64,000 nt of DNA, taken from assembly GCF_040703035.1 (NCBI RefSeq), contig NZ_CP159996.1:344001-408000 (forward strand). The letters are read 5' to 3'. Below the pieces are notes generated by a model. It made no database searches and was not told the origin of the DNA. It was given only the letters and a program-made list of their open reading frames with translations. Both the position numbers and the translations under genes were made by a program. This document shows positions 24,960 through 35,673 of the stretch, one piece after another; the first letter of the stretch is position 1; each line of letters starts with the position of its first letter. This DNA is from Terribacillus aidingensis. Its GTDB lineage: Bacteria; Bacillota; Bacilli; Bacillales; Amphibacillaceae.

Positions 24960-25619
24960 ATGAAGAAGGGTAAAGCCATCGTCGTATTCAGCGGCGGTCA
25001 AGATAGTACAACTTGCTTGTTTTGGGCTATGGAACAGTTCGAGGAAGTGGAAGCTGTTACGTTCAACTATAATCAGCGCCACAGTTTGGAAATCGAGGTA
25101 GCCGAACAAATAGCGAAAGAACAAGGCATCAGACATCATGTATTGGATATGTCTCTATTGAATCAGCTTGCACCAAACGCATTGACAAGAGACGATATCG
25201 AAATCGAACAGCAAGAAGGAGAACTGCCGTCCACATTCGTACCGGGACGTAATCTAGTATTTCTATCCTTCGCAGCTATCCTGGCACATCAAGTGGGCGC
25301 AAAGCATCTTGTAACAGGTGTTTGTGAAACAGACTTCAGCGGCTACCCAGACTGCCGGGATATCTTCGTGAAATCTTTGAATGTATCTCTTAATCTATCA
25401 ATGGATAAAGATTTCGTCATCCATACACCGCTTATGTGGCTGGATAAAGCAGAAACATGGGAATTGGCAGATCAGCTGGGCCAGCTTGACTATGTGAAAG
25501 AGAAAACACTTACTTGCTACAACGGCATCATTGCTGAGGGCTGCGGAGAGTGCCCGGCTTGTAAGCTGCGCCAAAACGGTCTTGATCAATATGAAGCGAA
25601 AAAGGCGGAACAAGTATGA
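24960..25619 (+). CDS. queC: 7-cyano-7-deazaguanine synthase QueC
   Basis: 219-residue enzyme making preQ0 from CDG with ATP and ammonia. [12 protein letters not shown] is the ATP-pyrophosphatase P-loop; the zinc site is the C-terminal [11 protein letters not shown] plus an upstream Cys. ATG 24960 follows AAAGGAG at 24946; the frame is open upstream to 24861 but through the terminator. Overlaps queD by 4 bases. Confidence 0.96.
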   Translation: MKKGKAIVVFSGGQDSTTCLFWAMEQFEEVEAVTFNYNQRHSLEIEVAEQIAKEQGIRHHVLDMSLLNQLAPNALTRDDIEIEQQEGELPSTFVPGRNLVFLSFAAILAHQVGAKHLVTGVCETDFSGYPDCRDIFVKSLNVSLNLSMDKDFVIHTPLMWLDKAETWELADQLGQLDYVKEKTLTCYNGIIAEGCGECPACKLRQNGLDQYEAKKAEQV

Positions 25620-26053
25620 TCCAGCAAATTTATCCGCAAGTGCAGCATGACTATAGCTACGAACTGAATAAGGATCTGCATTTCGCTGCAGCACACAGCA
25701 TCCAGCATCCGGATGCCGGTAAATGCCAGCAGGTGCATGGCCATACGTATTTCGCCAATGTTACGATTGCCGGAGATGAATTGGATGACAGTGGATTTTT
25801 ATTCAATTTCTCTACAATCAAAGCATTGATTCATAAGAAATTCGACCATACCTTATTAAATGACCACACGGATGTATTCGGAAAAGACGATTTCCCGACA
25901 ACAGAAGTGATGGCGCGTAAAATTTATGAATTGATTCAACGAGAGCTGGATCAGCTGCCTCATCAGCCTAAGTGCCTGCAAGTCTTCTTGCGTGAGACAC
26001 CGACCAGCTATTGCGTATACCGACCAAAGCGAGGAACAGAGAATGGCAAGTAA
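25616..26053 (+). CDS. queD: 6-carboxy-5,6,7,8-tetrahydropterin synthase QueD
   Basis: 145-residue member of the PTPS family converting dihydroneopterin triphosphate to CPH4. Zinc ligands are His in HFAAAHSI and the HGHTY pair; catalytic Cys in [21 protein letters not shown] and FLRETPTS are typical. Longer N terminus (about 25 residues) than E. coli QueD, as in other bacilli. Start overlaps queC (ATGA). Confidence 0.95.
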   Translation: MIQQIYPQVQHDYSYELNKDLHFAAAHSIQHPDAGKCQQVHGHTYFANVTIAGDELDDSGFLFNFSTIKALIHKKFDHTLLNDHTDVFGKDDFPTTEVMARKIYELIQRELDQLPHQPKCLQVFLRETPTSYCVYRPKRGTENGK

Positions 26054-26774
26054 ATTTCCAATTTTAGAAGTATTCGGTCCTACCGTGCAAGGAGAAGGAA
26101 TGGTTGTTGGACAGAAGACGATGTTCGTTCGTACAGCAGGCTGCGACTATAGCTGCAGCTGGTGTGATTCTGCTTTTACATGGGATGGATCAGCGAAGGA
26201 TGACATTCGGCAGCTGACTGCCGAAGAAATATGGAATCGCTTGGAGGAAGTAGGCGGAGATCGTTTCCGTCACGTGACTATCTCCGGGGGGAACCCTGCA
26301 CTACTTAAAAATCTAGGAGAGTTCACACAGCTTTTGAAGCAGAAGGATGTGAAAGTAGCTTTGGAGACTCAGGGAAGCCGGTATCAGCCATGGTTCCTTG
26401 AGATCGACGATCTTACTATATCTCCGAAACCGCCGAGCTCGTTGATGAAGACCGATTTTCATCGTCTTGATGAGATAATCAACAATCTAAGAGAAGCTGG
26501 ACGTCTGATGCATGTGAGCCTGAAAGTTGTTATATTCGACGAAGAAGACTTGCGTTATGCAACGAATGTTCATAAACGGTATCCAGATGTGAGTTTTTAT
26601 GTACAAGTTGGTAATCATGATACAGCTACGTTGGATGATGCGGCATTGAAAGATGCTTTGCTGTCCAAATATGAATGGCTGATTGACCAGGTATCAGCAT
26701 CCAATGAATTGAATCATGTGCGTGTCCTGCCGCAGCTTCATACGCTTGTATGGGGAAATAAACGCGGTGTATAA
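26043..26774 (+). CDS. queE: 7-carboxy-7-deazaguanine synthase QueE
   Basis: 243-residue radical SAM enzyme converting CPH4 to CDG. Cluster motif CDYSCSWCD (C-x3-C-x2-C), VQGEG near the start, ISGGNPALL and SPKPPSS. The ATG at 26043 lies within the queD end (11-base overlap); an in-frame ATG at 25992 lies deeper in queD and is unlikely. In B. subtilis queF follows queE; here a terminator follows and no queF is present. Confidence 0.95.
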   Translation: MASKFPILEVFGPTVQGEGMVVGQKTMFVRTAGCDYSCSWCDSAFTWDGSAKDDIRQLTAEEIWNRLEEVGGDRFRHVTISGGNPALLKNLGEFTQLLKQKDVKVALETQGSRYQPWFLEIDDLTISPKPPSSLMKTDFHRLDEIINNLREAGRLMHVSLKVVIFDEEDLRYATNVHKRYPDVSFYVQVGNHDTATLDDAALKDALLSKYEWLIDQVSASNELNHVRVLPQLHTLVWGNKRGV

Positions 26775-26777
26775 ACA

Positions 26778-26812
26778 GAAAGACGAGTTCTTGAAACTCG
26801 TCTTTTTTTGTA
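26778..26812 (+). terminator. Terminator of queCDE
   Basis: AAAGACGAGTT/AACTCGTCTTT plus TTTT tail. Confidence 0.92.
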
Positions 26813-26884
26813 CTTAAAAGTAGGCAGGCACCTTCTATTCAAAAGATTAATAGGATACCAAGTCGTTAAATTAATAAAAAATGC

Positions 26885-26919
26885 TTGAATTTATATTAGT
26901 ATTAATGCATAATAATTCA
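26885..26919 (+). promoter_or_regulatory. argG promoter overlapped by an ARG box
   Basis: TTGAAT at 26885-26890 and CATAAT at 26909-26914 are spaced 18 bases. TGCATAATAATTCA at 26906-26919 fits the ArgR/AhrC half-site palindrome TGNAT-WWWW-ATTCA. A repressor bound there would cover the -10 element, fitting arginine repression. Confidence 0.72.
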
Positions 26920-26961
26920 CATAAATAAATCGAGCATTCAGCACGGAGAGGGAGATTCATA

Positions 26962-28221
26962 ATGGCAAAGGATAAAATCGTACTCGCATACTCTGGTGGT
27001 TTAGATACTTCTGTGGCAATCAAATGGCTGCAGGATAAATATAATTATGATGTTATCGCAGTTGGTTTGGATGTTGGTGAAGGCAAGGATTTGGATTTCG
27101 TACAGGAGAAAGCATTGCAGGTTGGTGCTATTAAATCTTATACAGTGGACGCAAAAGCTGCATATGCAGAGGAATATGTACTTCCAGCTTTGAAAGCAAA
27201 TCTGCTTTATGAAGGAAAATATCCGCTAGTTTCTGCACTTAGCCGTCCTTTGATCGCAAAAGTGCTAGTAGATATTGCGAAAGAAGAAGGAGCGGTAGCT
27301 GTAGCTCATGGCTGCACTGGTAAAGGAAATGACCAAGTGCGCTTTGATGTAAGCTTCACAGCTTTAAATCCAGACTTAAAGATTGTTGCTCCTGTACGTG
27401 AATGGGCAATGAGCCGCGATGAAGAGATTGAATATGCAGAGAAGCACGGTATTCCAGTTCCTGTTGGGAAAGAGAGCCCGTATAGTGTCGATCAGAATCT
27501 ATGGGGACGTTCCAACGAGTGCGGTATTCTGGAAGATCCATGGGAGCAGCCGCCAAGTGACGCATTTGGATTGACTGTTGATCCTGAAAATGCGCCAGAT
27601 GAAGCGCAGATTGTAACAATTACATTCGAAAAAGGGAAACCAGTCGCACTTGATGGGGAAGACTATCCATTGGATGCACTTATCTTGAAATTGAACGAAA
27701 TCGCAGGTAAACATGGTGTCGGACGTATCGATCATGTCGAAAATAGATTAGTAGGTATCAAATCTCGTGAAATCTATGAATGTCCGGCAGCAGTGACATT
27801 AATTGCTGCGCATCAGGAATTGGAAGCTTTGACGATGACACGTGAAATTTCCCAATTCAAACCGATTGTAGAGCAAAAGCTTGCGCAAACAATCTATGAC
27901 GGACTATGGTATTCGCCGCTAACAAAAGCGTTGCAAGCATTCATCGAGGAAACGCAGCAGACAGTCTCTGGCAATGTGAAAGTGAAGCTGTACAAAGGAC
28001 ATGCACTTGTTGTCGGCAGGGAATCCGCGGAATCTCTATACAGCTTTGATCTGGCAACATACAAACCAGAAGATAAATTCGATCATGATGCTGCACTTGG
28101 ATTCATCCAGCTTTGGGGACTTCCGACGAAAGTTCAGGCAGAGGTTGCCCGTCAGCAAACAGTACAAACGGAGGCACCATCACTATTGAAAATTGACAAA
28201 AAAGAAGCTGTGAAACAATGA
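26962..28221 (+). CDS. argG: Argininosuccinate synthase
   Basis: 419 residues. [15 protein letters not shown] is the ATP loop; [15 protein letters not shown] and [11 protein letters not shown] bind citrulline and aspartate. Condenses citrulline with aspartate. AGAGGGAG precedes the ATG. Starts the arginine cluster and overlaps argH by 4 bases. Confidence 0.97.
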   Translation: MAKDKIVLAYSGGLDTSVAIKWLQDKYNYDVIAVGLDVGEGKDLDFVQEKALQVGAIKSYTVDAKAAYAEEYVLPALKANLLYEGKYPLVSALSRPLIAKVLVDIAKEEGAVAVAHGCTGKGNDQVRFDVSFTALNPDLKIVAPVREWAMSRDEEIEYAEKHGIPVPVGKESPYSVDQNLWGRSNECGILEDPWEQPPSDAFGLTVDPENAPDEAQIVTITFEKGKPVALDGEDYPLDALILKLNEIAGKHGVGRIDHVENRLVGIKSREIYECPAAVTLIAAHQELEALTMTREISQFKPIVEQKLAQTIYDGLWYSPLTKALQAFIEETQQTVSGNVKVKLYKGHALVVGRESAESLYSFDLATYKPEDKFDHDAALGFIQLWGLPTKVQAEVARQQTVQTEAPSLLKIDKKEAVKQ

Positions 28222-29633
28222 AGCTCTGGGGAGGAAGATTCACAAAGCCGACCAATGAATTAGTAGACGCCTACACTTCCTCCATCGGCTTTGATCAAAA
28301 ACTGGCTAAATACGATATTCAAGGCAGTCTGGCGCATGTAGCAATGCTTGGCAAATGCGGCATCATCGAACAAGATGATGCTGAAACAATTGCTGATGGA
28401 TTAAAGCTTGTACTGCAAAAAATCCAGGCAGGGGAAGCAACGCTCTCACAGGCGGATGAAGATATTCATATGAATGTGGAACGATTATTGATTGAACAGA
28501 TCGGTCCAGTAGGCGGTAAGCTGCATACAGGCAGAAGCCGTAATGATCAGGTAGCACTGGATATGCGTCTGTATTTGCGGGAAGCAATTGTGGATATTAT
28601 CGGGTTGCTGGGTGCTGTGCAAACAGCGCTGACCGAACAGGCGAAACAGCATTTAGATACGATCCTACCGGGTTATACACATTTGCAGCGGGCGCAGCCT
28701 GTACTCTTCGGCCATCATCTTATGGCATATGCTTATATGCTGCAGCGTGATGTGGAGCGGCTTCAGGATAGCTGGAAGCGTGTGAACAAGATGCCGCTTG
28801 GAGCAGGTGCCCTGGCTGGGACGACATTCCCGATCGATCGTCATTTTGTAGCAGAGCAGCTGCATTTTGATGCTATTACCGAAAATAGTCTGGACAGTGT
28901 AAGTGACCGTGATTTCGTGGTGGAATTCCTGTCAGCTGCAAGTTTGATCAGTATGCATCTTTCACGGCTTTCGGAGGAATTGGTTCAATGGTCTAGCGCG
29001 GAGTTCAATTTCATAGAATTGGATGATGCGTTTTCCACCGGCAGCAGCATGATGCCGCAGAAGAAAAACCCTGATGTAGCGGAACTTGTCCGCGGTAAAT
29101 CCGGCCGGGTCTTCGGGCATTTGATGGGCATGCTGACAACGCTGAAAGGATTGCCGCTTGCTTATAATAAGGATATGCAGGAAGACAAAGAAGGCATGTT
29201 CGATACAGTGGAGACATTGAAAGGTGCACTTGGTCTTTTTGCACCGATGATCGAGACGATGCATGTGAAGCAGGAAAATATGTATCAAGCTGTTCGGAAC
29301 GATTTCTCGAACGCAACAGATTTAGCGGACTATCTCGTAGCAAAAGGGATGGCATTTCGGGAATCACATGCTGTTGTTGGGCAGACAGTGCTGTACAGTA
29401 TCGAGCAGGGGAAATATTTGCTGGATCTCGGTCTGGAAGAGCTGCAGCAGTTTTCCAGTCTGATAGAAGAAGATATCTACGAGGCACTTGCGCCGGAGAC
29501 GGTCGTTGCAGCTAGGAATATCCCTGGAGGAACGGCAAAGGTACGGGTTCAAGAGCAGGTGGATGATATAGAAGCCTTGCTGGAAACGAATAAACAGTGG
29601 ACAGAAGAGCAGGCTGCCAAACTGGAGGGGTGA
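28218..29633 (+). CDS. argH: Argininosuccinate lyase
   Basis: 471 residues of the fumarase/aspartase superfamily, splitting argininosuccinate to arginine and fumarate. KLWGGRF at the start, [15 protein letters not shown], and the signature [19 protein letters not shown]. Length normal. Translationally coupled to argG (ATGA). Confidence 0.97.
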   Translation: MKLWGGRFTKPTNELVDAYTSSIGFDQKLAKYDIQGSLAHVAMLGKCGIIEQDDAETIADGLKLVLQKIQAGEATLSQADEDIHMNVERLLIEQIGPVGGKLHTGRSRNDQVALDMRLYLREAIVDIIGLLGAVQTALTEQAKQHLDTILPGYTHLQRAQPVLFGHHLMAYAYMLQRDVERLQDSWKRVNKMPLGAGALAGTTFPIDRHFVAEQLHFDAITENSLDSVSDRDFVVEFLSAASLISMHLSRLSEELVQWSSAEFNFIELDDAFSTGSSMMPQKKNPDVAELVRGKSGRVFGHLMGMLTTLKGLPLAYNKDMQEDKEGMFDTVETLKGALGLFAPMIETMHVKQENMYQAVRNDFSNATDLADYLVAKGMAFRESHAVVGQTVLYSIEQGKYLLDLGLEELQQFSSLIEEDIYEALAPETVVAARNIPGGTAKVRVQEQVDDIEALLETNKQWTEEQAAKLEG

Positions 29634-29662
29634 GCAGCTGCTCACCTTTCTTTTGTTATAAA

Positions 29663-29676
29663 TGCATATTTATTAG
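29663..29676 (+). promoter_or_regulatory. Possible second ARG box before carA
   Basis: TGCATATTTATTAG in the 89-base argH-carA gap fits the ARG half of the consensus (TGCAT-WWWW-ATT) with its last bases off. It may give carAB-argF extra arginine control. Confidence 0.35.
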
Positions 29677-29722
29677 TTTTTTAGAATAAAGATAACGTTC
29701 GTTTCAGAAAGGAGCAGCATGA

Positions 29723-30808
29723 ATGGAAGAGACAAAGGGTTATTTGATGCTCAGTACAGGAGATATTTTAGAAGGTGTCTGGCTGGGTGAAACAACGGAA
29801 TCAGATGGGGAAATGGTTTTCAACACAGCGATGACAGGCTATCAGGAAGTGATGACAGATCCATCCTACGCTGGACAGATTGTCACAATGACGTATCCTT
29901 TGATCGGAAATTACGGCTTCAATGCGAATGATAAGGAAAGCCATACGCCATCTATTCATGGGCTTGTCATTTCGACACCATGTGAAACGCCGGCTCATTA
30001 CCAAGCAACCCAGACATTGCAGGATATTGCCAATGAGCATAACTTCCCGATCCTGGCGCAGGTAGATACACGGAAATTGACGAAGATCATCCGTACGCAT
30101 GGGGATGTCTATGGAAGAATGACGAAAACACCAGGAGCTGTTCCGGAAAAAGCAAAAGTATCCGAAAAGATTGTGGAAAGTGTATCGGTGAAAAAGGCGC
30201 AGTTCCATCCGGCAAAGGGTCAGTCGGCAGCTCATGTTGCTATCATCGATTACGGCTATAAGCATTCGATTCGGGATATGCTGCTCGAAAATAAATGCAA
30301 CGTCACAGTCTTTCCGTTTGATACGACGCTGGAAGAGCTGAAAGAAGCAAAAGTGGATGGTGTCCTGTTATCCAATGGCCCTGGCGATCCGAAGTCTCTC
30401 CAGTATTTAGCCGGCGAAATAAAAAGGATTGCAGAATATTATCCCACACTGGGGATCTGCCTCGGGCATCAGCTGTTGGCACTTGCATTCGGCGGGAATA
30501 CAATGCGGCTGCCTTATGGACATCGAGGGAGCAATCATCCGGTCCAGCATTTGCCTAGCGGAAAAGTATCGATCACTTCCCAAAACCATGGATATGTCGT
30601 CGATGAAGCTTCTATTTCACAGTCCCTGTGGAATATCCTTTACAGCAATGTAAATGATGGATCGGTAGAAGGGCTGCAGCACTGCACCAAACCGATCATG
30701 AGCGTCCAATTCCATCCAGAGGCGCATCCTGGCCCAAGTGATACGTATGATGTGTTCGAACAATATTTGAATTCGGTACGGAATAGAGGAGTGACAGCAT
30801 ATGCCTAA
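29723..30808 (+). CDS. carA: Carbamoyl-phosphate synthase small subunit, arginine-type
   Basis: 361-residue glutamine amidotransferase subunit. Class I GATase triad: Cys in GICLGHQLLA and His/Glu in VQFHPEAHPGP; the N-terminal domain has VFNTAMTGYQEVMTDPSY. It passes ammonia to CarB. Position inside the arginine cluster, not a pyrimidine operon, suggests the arginine-specific isozyme, as bacilli usually keep a separate pyrAA-pyrAB. AAAGGAG precedes the ATG; overlaps carB by 8 bases. Confidence 0.95.
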   Translation: MEETKGYLMLSTGDILEGVWLGETTESDGEMVFNTAMTGYQEVMTDPSYAGQIVTMTYPLIGNYGFNANDKESHTPSIHGLVISTPCETPAHYQATQTLQDIANEHNFPILAQVDTRKLTKIIRTHGDVYGRMTKTPGAVPEKAKVSEKIVESVSVKKAQFHPAKGQSAAHVAIIDYGYKHSIRDMLLENKCNVTVFPFDTTLEELKEAKVDGVLLSNGPGDPKSLQYLAGEIKRIAEYYPTLGICLGHQLLALAFGGNTMRLPYGHRGSNHPVQHLPSGKVSITSQNHGYVVDEASISQSLWNILYSNVNDGSVEGLQHCTKPIMSVQFHPEAHPGPSDTYDVFEQYLNSVRNRGVTAYA

Positions 30809-33800
30809 GCAAGATCACATCAAGAAAGTCCTTGTCATCGGTTCTGGTCCGATTGTAATCGGGCAGGCAGCAGAATTCGATTATGCAGGCACACAAGCAT
30901 GCCTTGCTTTAAAAGAGGAAGGGGTAGAGGTCATCCTCGTCAATAATAACCCTGCGACAATCATGACAGATCAGGCATTTGCCGACCAGGTGTATTTGGA
31001 GCCGCTCACCTGTGAATCCTTGACGAATATCATCGAAAAAGAAAGACCGGATGGCCTGCTGCCTACTTTAGGCGGCCAGACCGGCCTTAATCTGGCGGTA
31101 AGCCTGGATCAGGCAGGTGTACTGGAGAAATACAGCGTTACATTGCTAGGTACACCGCTTGATGCAATCCAGCGCGGAGAAGATCGGGAGCTGTTCAAGC
31201 AGATGATGCAGGAGATCAATGAGCCTGTTCCGGAAAGTCTTCCAATCACCACAATCGAGGAAGCAAAGGATTTTGCAGAAAATACAGGTTTTCCGATCAT
31301 CATCCGTCCTGCCTATACTTTAGGCGGAGCAGGAGGAGGAATCGCAAACGACCTGCCGGAACTGATGCGGTATGTAAAGAGTGGAATTCAGGCAAGTCCG
31401 ATCAATCAGGTGCTAATCGAGCAGAGTGTGAAGGGCTGGAAGGAACTCGAGTACGAGGTGATGCGGGATGCAAATGACACTTGCATCATCGTCTGTAATA
31501 TGGAAAATATCGACCCTGTCGGAATACATACAGGAGACAGTATCGTTGTCGCACCTTCCCAGACATTGACAGACCGACAGTATCAAATGCTTCGGACCGT
31601 ATCATGTAAAGTTATCCGTGAGCTAGGTGTCGTTGGAGGATGTAATATACAGTTCGCGCTTAATCCAGATAGTGATGAGTACGTCATCATCGAGGTGAAC
31701 CCGCGGGTAAGCCGCTCCAGTGCATTAGCATCCAAGGCAACAGGTTATCCGATCGCCCGGATTGCTGCAAAGCTAGCACTTGGCTATCATCTGCATGAGG
31801 TGCCGAATCCGATTACAGGAGATACGTTTGCAAGCTTCGAGCCTGCCATCGACTATGTAGCTGTGAAAATACCGCGCTGGCCATTTGATAAGTTCACGCA
31901 GGCAGATCGTCTGCTTGGAACACAAATGAAAGCAACAGGCGAAGTAATGGCGCTATCCCGTAACCTTCCTGCTGGTCTGCATAAAGCCATTCGTTCCCTG
32001 GAAATCGGCTTGGAGGAATTCCGTTTGCCGTCCGCTGAAGCACTGACAGATGCTGAGCTGGAACAAGGGCTTATAGATGCAGATGACCGCCGACTGTTTC
32101 TGCTTGCTGAAGCACTGCGTCGGGGAGTATCTATCGAGACGCTTCATGAGTGGACGGAGATTACGACATTCTTCCTTCATGAGATGAAGCGGATCATCGA
32201 TATCGAGCAAGAATTAAAAGAAGGCGGCTGGCAGCCTGAAGAGGCACTTCTCCGAAAAGCTAAGACACTTGGTTTCAGCAATGTTGCCCTAGCGAGAGTC
32301 CTCGATCAGCCATTGGCAGCAGTGGAAGGATTAATCAAGGAGCAGGAAATCAAGCCTTCTTACAAGATGGTCGATACGTGTGCAGCCGAATTTTCTGCGC
32401 AAACCCCATACTTCTACTCGAGCTGGCAAGAAGAAGATGAGGTTGAACCTTTACCTGCAGCTGATAAGAAGGTAGTGGTGCTGGGTTCTGGTCCTATCCG
32501 GATTGGGCAAGGGGTGGAATTTGATTTCTGCTCTGTACAATCTGCTTTATCTTTGCGAGAACAAGGCATTCGATCTATTGTCATCAATAATAATCCCGAA
32601 ACTGTCAGTACCGATTTCAATACGGCTGACCATCTGTATTTCGAACCTCTTACAAAAGAAGACGTGCTACACATAATTGAGAAAGAGCAAGCTGACGAGG
32701 TGCTTGTCCAGTTCGGAGGGCAGACAGCAATTAATTTAGCAGCAGATCTCGAGGAATCTGGCGTTACAATTGCCGGAACGAGCACAGCTTCAATAGATCG
32801 CGTGGAGAATAGGGAAGCCTTCTATGACTTGCTGCATACGCTGAACATCCCGCATATTCCGGGCAAGACTGTGATGGATACCGCTTCATTGCATGTCGAA
32901 GCCCGCCGAATCGGTTATCCGATTCTTATTCGTCCATCTTATGTGATAGGTGGTCAAGGGATGGTCATCCTGCATTCGGAAGATATGCTGGAATCTTATT
33001 TGGATGAGCTCAAGCAGCAGATACACACTTCCCGCTTATTCCCGCTGCTTCTTGATAAATATGTCCCTGGCATGGAGGTAGAAGTAGATGTTGTTTGTGA
33101 TGGCAAAGACATCCTTATCCCAGGCATCTATGAACATATCGAGCCTGCTGGAATTCATAGCGGAGACAGTACAGCTATTTTCCCTGCACCTAGCTTAAGT
33201 GAATCAGAGAAAGATATGATTGTCAGCTATGCAAGCAGAATCTCGGAATCTCTTAATGTGAAAGGTATCATGAACATTCAGTTTGTCTTTAGCGAAGACC
33301 GTAACATCTTGTATGTCCTGGAGGTCAACCCGCGCGCGTCCCGTACAGTGCCTATTTCCAGTAAGGTGACGGGCGTCCCATTGGTAGACTTAGCTACCAG
33401 AGTGCAGATGGGAGAAGCATTGCAGGATGCAGGTTATCCACTTGGACTGCAAAAAGAAATACCATTTTATGCTGTTAAGCTGCCTGTCTTTTCCACCACA
33501 AAATTGGCAGGTGTCGATCCGCTGCTTGGGCCGGATATGCAATCGACGGGAGAAGCAATTGGATTAGGCAAGACGGAGACCGAGGCATTGAATAAGGCGT
33601 TTGGCTGGAAGGAAAAGACACTCCGGTCTTTGACAGACGAGGCTCAAATCCTTATAGATGTAGAATCAGCCGACTTGATCGGACTGGAAGAATTACTTGG
33701 ACAGATGCAAGCAAAGGTTGTACTGACGGAGCAGACTGCAGCTATTTTGCCAGACAGTGATTCATTCGAAGTCGTTTCCTATGAAGAAGCAATTCTTTTG

Positions 33801-34004
33801 ATTGAAGACCAAAAGATGACTGCTGTATGCAGTACGAGAAAAGGATTCCAAGGTATTCGTGAATCGGCATGGAAAACAGAGACTCCGTGTATGACAAGTT
33901 TGTCGACAATGCAAAGCTACTGGCTGGCTAGTCAGGATAAACTGGCGGACAGCTTGTCGATGTCGGATTATTTGGAGCAAGCGGAAAAGGAGCATGTGCA
34001 ATGA
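30801..34004 (+). CDS. carB: Carbamoyl-phosphate synthase large subunit, arginine-type
   Basis: 1067 residues, two tandem ATP-grasp halves (about 1-400 and 550-930) each starting with a VLGSGPI.IGQ-type motif, plus a C-terminal region (from about 935) equivalent to the allosteric domain. IIRPAYTLGGAGGG and ILIRPSYVIGGQGMV are the two glycine loops. Makes carbamoyl phosphate for ArgF, the next gene, which it overlaps by 4 bases. Confidence 0.96.
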   Translation: MPKQDHIKKVLVIGSGPIVIGQAAEFDYAGTQACLALKEEGVEVILVNNNPATIMTDQAFADQVYLEPLTCESLTNIIEKERPDGLLPTLGGQTGLNLAVSLDQAGVLEKYSVTLLGTPLDAIQRGEDRELFKQMMQEINEPVPESLPITTIEEAKDFAENTGFPIIIRPAYTLGGAGGGIANDLPELMRYVKSGIQASPINQVLIEQSVKGWKELEYEVMRDANDTCIIVCNMENIDPVGIHTGDSIVVAPSQTLTDRQYQMLRTVSCKVIRELGVVGGCNIQFALNPDSDEYVIIEVNPRVSRSSALASKATGYPIARIAAKLALGYHLHEVPNPITGDTFASFEPAIDYVAVKIPRWPFDKFTQADRLLGTQMKATGEVMALSRNLPAGLHKAIRSLEIGLEEFRLPSAEALTDAELEQGLIDADDRRLFLLAEALRRGVSIETLHEWTEITTFFLHEMKRIIDIEQELKEGGWQPEEALLRKAKTLGFSNVALARVLDQPLAAVEGLIKEQEIKPSYKMVDTCAAEFSAQTPYFYSSWQEEDEVEPLPAADKKVVVLGSGPIRIGQGVEFDFCSVQSALSLREQGIRSIVINNNPETVSTDFNTADHLYFEPLTKEDVLHIIEKEQADEVLVQFGGQTAINLAADLEESGVTIAGTSTASIDRVENREAFYDLLHTLNIPHIPGKTVMDTASLHVEARRIGYPILIRPSYVIGGQGMVILHSEDMLESYLDELKQQIHTSRLFPLLLDKYVPGMEVEVDVVCDGKDILIPGIYEHIEPAGIHSGDSTAIFPAPSLSESEKDMIVSYASRISESLNVKGIMNIQFVFSEDRNILYVLEVNPRASRTVPISSKVTGVPLVDLATRVQMGEALQDAGYPLGLQKEIPFYAVKLPVFSTTKLAGVDPLLGPDMQSTGEAIGLGKTETEALNKAFGWKEKTLRSLTDEAQILIDVESADLIGLEELLGQMQAKVVLTEQTAAILPDSDSFEVVSYEEAILLIEDQKMTAVCSTRKGFQGIRESAWKTETPCMTSLSTMQSYWLASQDKLADSLSMSDYLEQAEKEHVQ

Positions 34005-34951
34005 AGCAGACGATAGAACAGCAATCGATGGCAGGCAAAAGCCTGCTATCACTGCAGGATTTGACAAAGGAAGAAATTCTCTATGTGCTGGATTTGGCTG
34101 CCGAGCTAAAAAGTCAGCATCAAAAAGGTGAACTCAGTCAGCCGCTGGCAGGGAAAACCTTAGGTATGATTTTTGAAAAATCTTCCACACGGACGCGTGT
34201 TTCTTTTGAAACAGGTATTTATCAGCTTGGCGGTTTGGGGCTTTTTTTGAACTCAAAGGACTTGCAGCTTGGCCGCGGCGAACCAGTTGCTGACACGGCA
34301 AAAGTTCTGTCCGGGTATCTGGATGCCATCATGATACGTGCCAATTCGCATAAAATGGTGGAGGAGCTGGCAGCACATGCTACTATCCCGGTAATCAATG
34401 GCTTGACTGATTTATTCCATCCATGTCAGGCTCTGGCTGATTTGCAGACAATCTTGGAATATAAAGGAACATTGGAAGGCGTGAAGCTAGCTTATATCGG
34501 TGACGCTAACAATGTAGCTAATAGTTTAATGATTGCAGCAGCGAAAACTGGAATGCAAATTCGAATTGCATCTCCAGCGGGCTATCAGCCGCTCCCTGAA
34601 ATCGTTGAAAAGGCGAAAAAGATCAGCGGTGATCCAGATTTTCTCCTTATTACGGAGAGTCCGGAAGAAGCTGCCGCAGGTGCAGATGTACTTTATACAG
34701 ATGTCTGGACGAGTATGGGGCAAGAGGAAGAGACAACTGCCAGACTGAAAGCATTCCAGGGATTCCAAGTGAATGAGGAACTCATGGATTCTGCGGCGTC
34801 AGATGCTATCTTCCTGCACTGTCTGCCAGCACATCGGGGCGAAGAAGTGACCGCAGCTGTCATTGATGGTCCACAATCAGCGGTATTCCAAGAAGCTGAA
34901 AATCGCCTGCATGCCCAAAAAGCGCTTATGCTTGCTGTTATGGGGAAATAA
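34001..34951 (+). CDS. argF: Ornithine carbamoyltransferase
   Basis: 316 residues. Carbamoyl phosphate loop FEKSSTRTRVSFETG, FHPCQALADLQT, and ornithine loop FLHCLPAHRGEEV. Forms citrulline from ornithine and carbamoyl phosphate for ArgG. Last gene of the cluster. The early arginine genes (argCJBD) are outside the window. Confidence 0.97.
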   Translation: MKQTIEQQSMAGKSLLSLQDLTKEEILYVLDLAAELKSQHQKGELSQPLAGKTLGMIFEKSSTRTRVSFETGIYQLGGLGLFLNSKDLQLGRGEPVADTAKVLSGYLDAIMIRANSHKMVEELAAHATIPVINGLTDLFHPCQALADLQTILEYKGTLEGVKLAYIGDANNVANSLMIAAAKTGMQIRIASPAGYQPLPEIVEKAKKISGDPDFLLITESPEEAAAGADVLYTDVWTSMGQEEETTARLKAFQGFQVNEELMDSAASDAIFLHCLPAHRGEEVTAAVIDGPQSAVFQEAENRLHAQKALMLAVMGK

Positions 34952-34956
34952 AGAAT

Positions 34957-35001
34957 ACAGAAAAGAAACCGCCTGAAAAAAAGGCGGTTTCTTTTCTGTA
35001 T
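34957..35001 (+). terminator. Terminator of the arginine cluster
   Basis: Very long stem ACAGAAAAGAAACCGCC/GGCGGTTTCTTTTCTGT with an A-rich loop. Confidence 0.92.
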
Positions 35002-35100
35002 CTATGCGTTCACAAGAATGGGAAAATCATGTAGACTAAAGAGTATATGTCCACTTACTCTACGTAAGGGACTTCTAGGATACAGGAGAGAATAATTACT

Positions 35101-35673
35101 ATGTTAACTTACGTAGCGCCGGCTATCTTCCTGGCGTTTGTCTATTTACTGTCTATTATTCCGTTTCACCAGACGGTTGGTATTACCAAGAAACAACATT
35201 TATTGATGGCATCCTTCGCTATCTATGTGATCGCTGTCATTTGTCTGACATTCTTCCCATTGCCTGTGGATCAGAATCTTATCGAAGAAAATCAGCAGCT
35301 GGAAACAAGCTACCGCTGGAATACGTCGCCGCTAACGTCCATTATGCAAATCTGGCATACAACGCAAATCGATGGCTTCGGATATGGACTAGCCCTTAAA
35401 AATCTAGGGGGAAATATCCTCTTATTTGTGCCGCTCGGCTTTTATTTGCCTTTGCTCATTCGCAGAACCAGGTCTTTCTTTATCGTTGTTCTGTGCGGGC
35501 TTGTATTCAGTACAGCAATTGAGTCGACACAAGGATTGCTGAATTATTTTGTAGGCTATAATTATCGCTCTGTCGATATCGATGACATTATCTTGAATGT
35601 ATTGGGAGCTATGCTTGGATATGCATTTTATTGGATTGCTCTGCGTCCGTTATTAAAAAGGGGCAAGCTGTAA
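35101..35673 (+). CDS. VanZ-like family membrane protein
   Basis: 190 residues, five spans. GGNILLFVPLGFYLPLL, STAIESTQGLL and RSVDIDDIILNVLGAMLGY are VanZ signatures. VanZ relatives give low-level teicoplanin resistance in some hosts, but most chromosomal copies have unknown roles. TACAGGAGAG precedes the ATG. Its stop abuts that of the convergent MFS gene with no space for a terminator. Confidence 0.85.
   Translation: MLTYVAPAIFLAFVYLLSIIPFHQTVGITKKQHLLMASFAIYVIAVICLTFFPLPVDQNLIEENQQLETSYRWNTSPLTSIMQIWHTTQIDGFGYGLALKNLGGNILLFVPLGFYLPLLIRRTRSFFIVVLCGLVFSTAIESTQGLLNYFVGYNYRSVDIDDIILNVLGAMLGYAFYWIALRPLLKRGKL

Noticed and set aside
35101..35673. VanZ-like gene as a glycopeptide-resistance marker
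   Set aside because: Single VanZ-like genes are common in Bacillaceae and no van operon gene is present.
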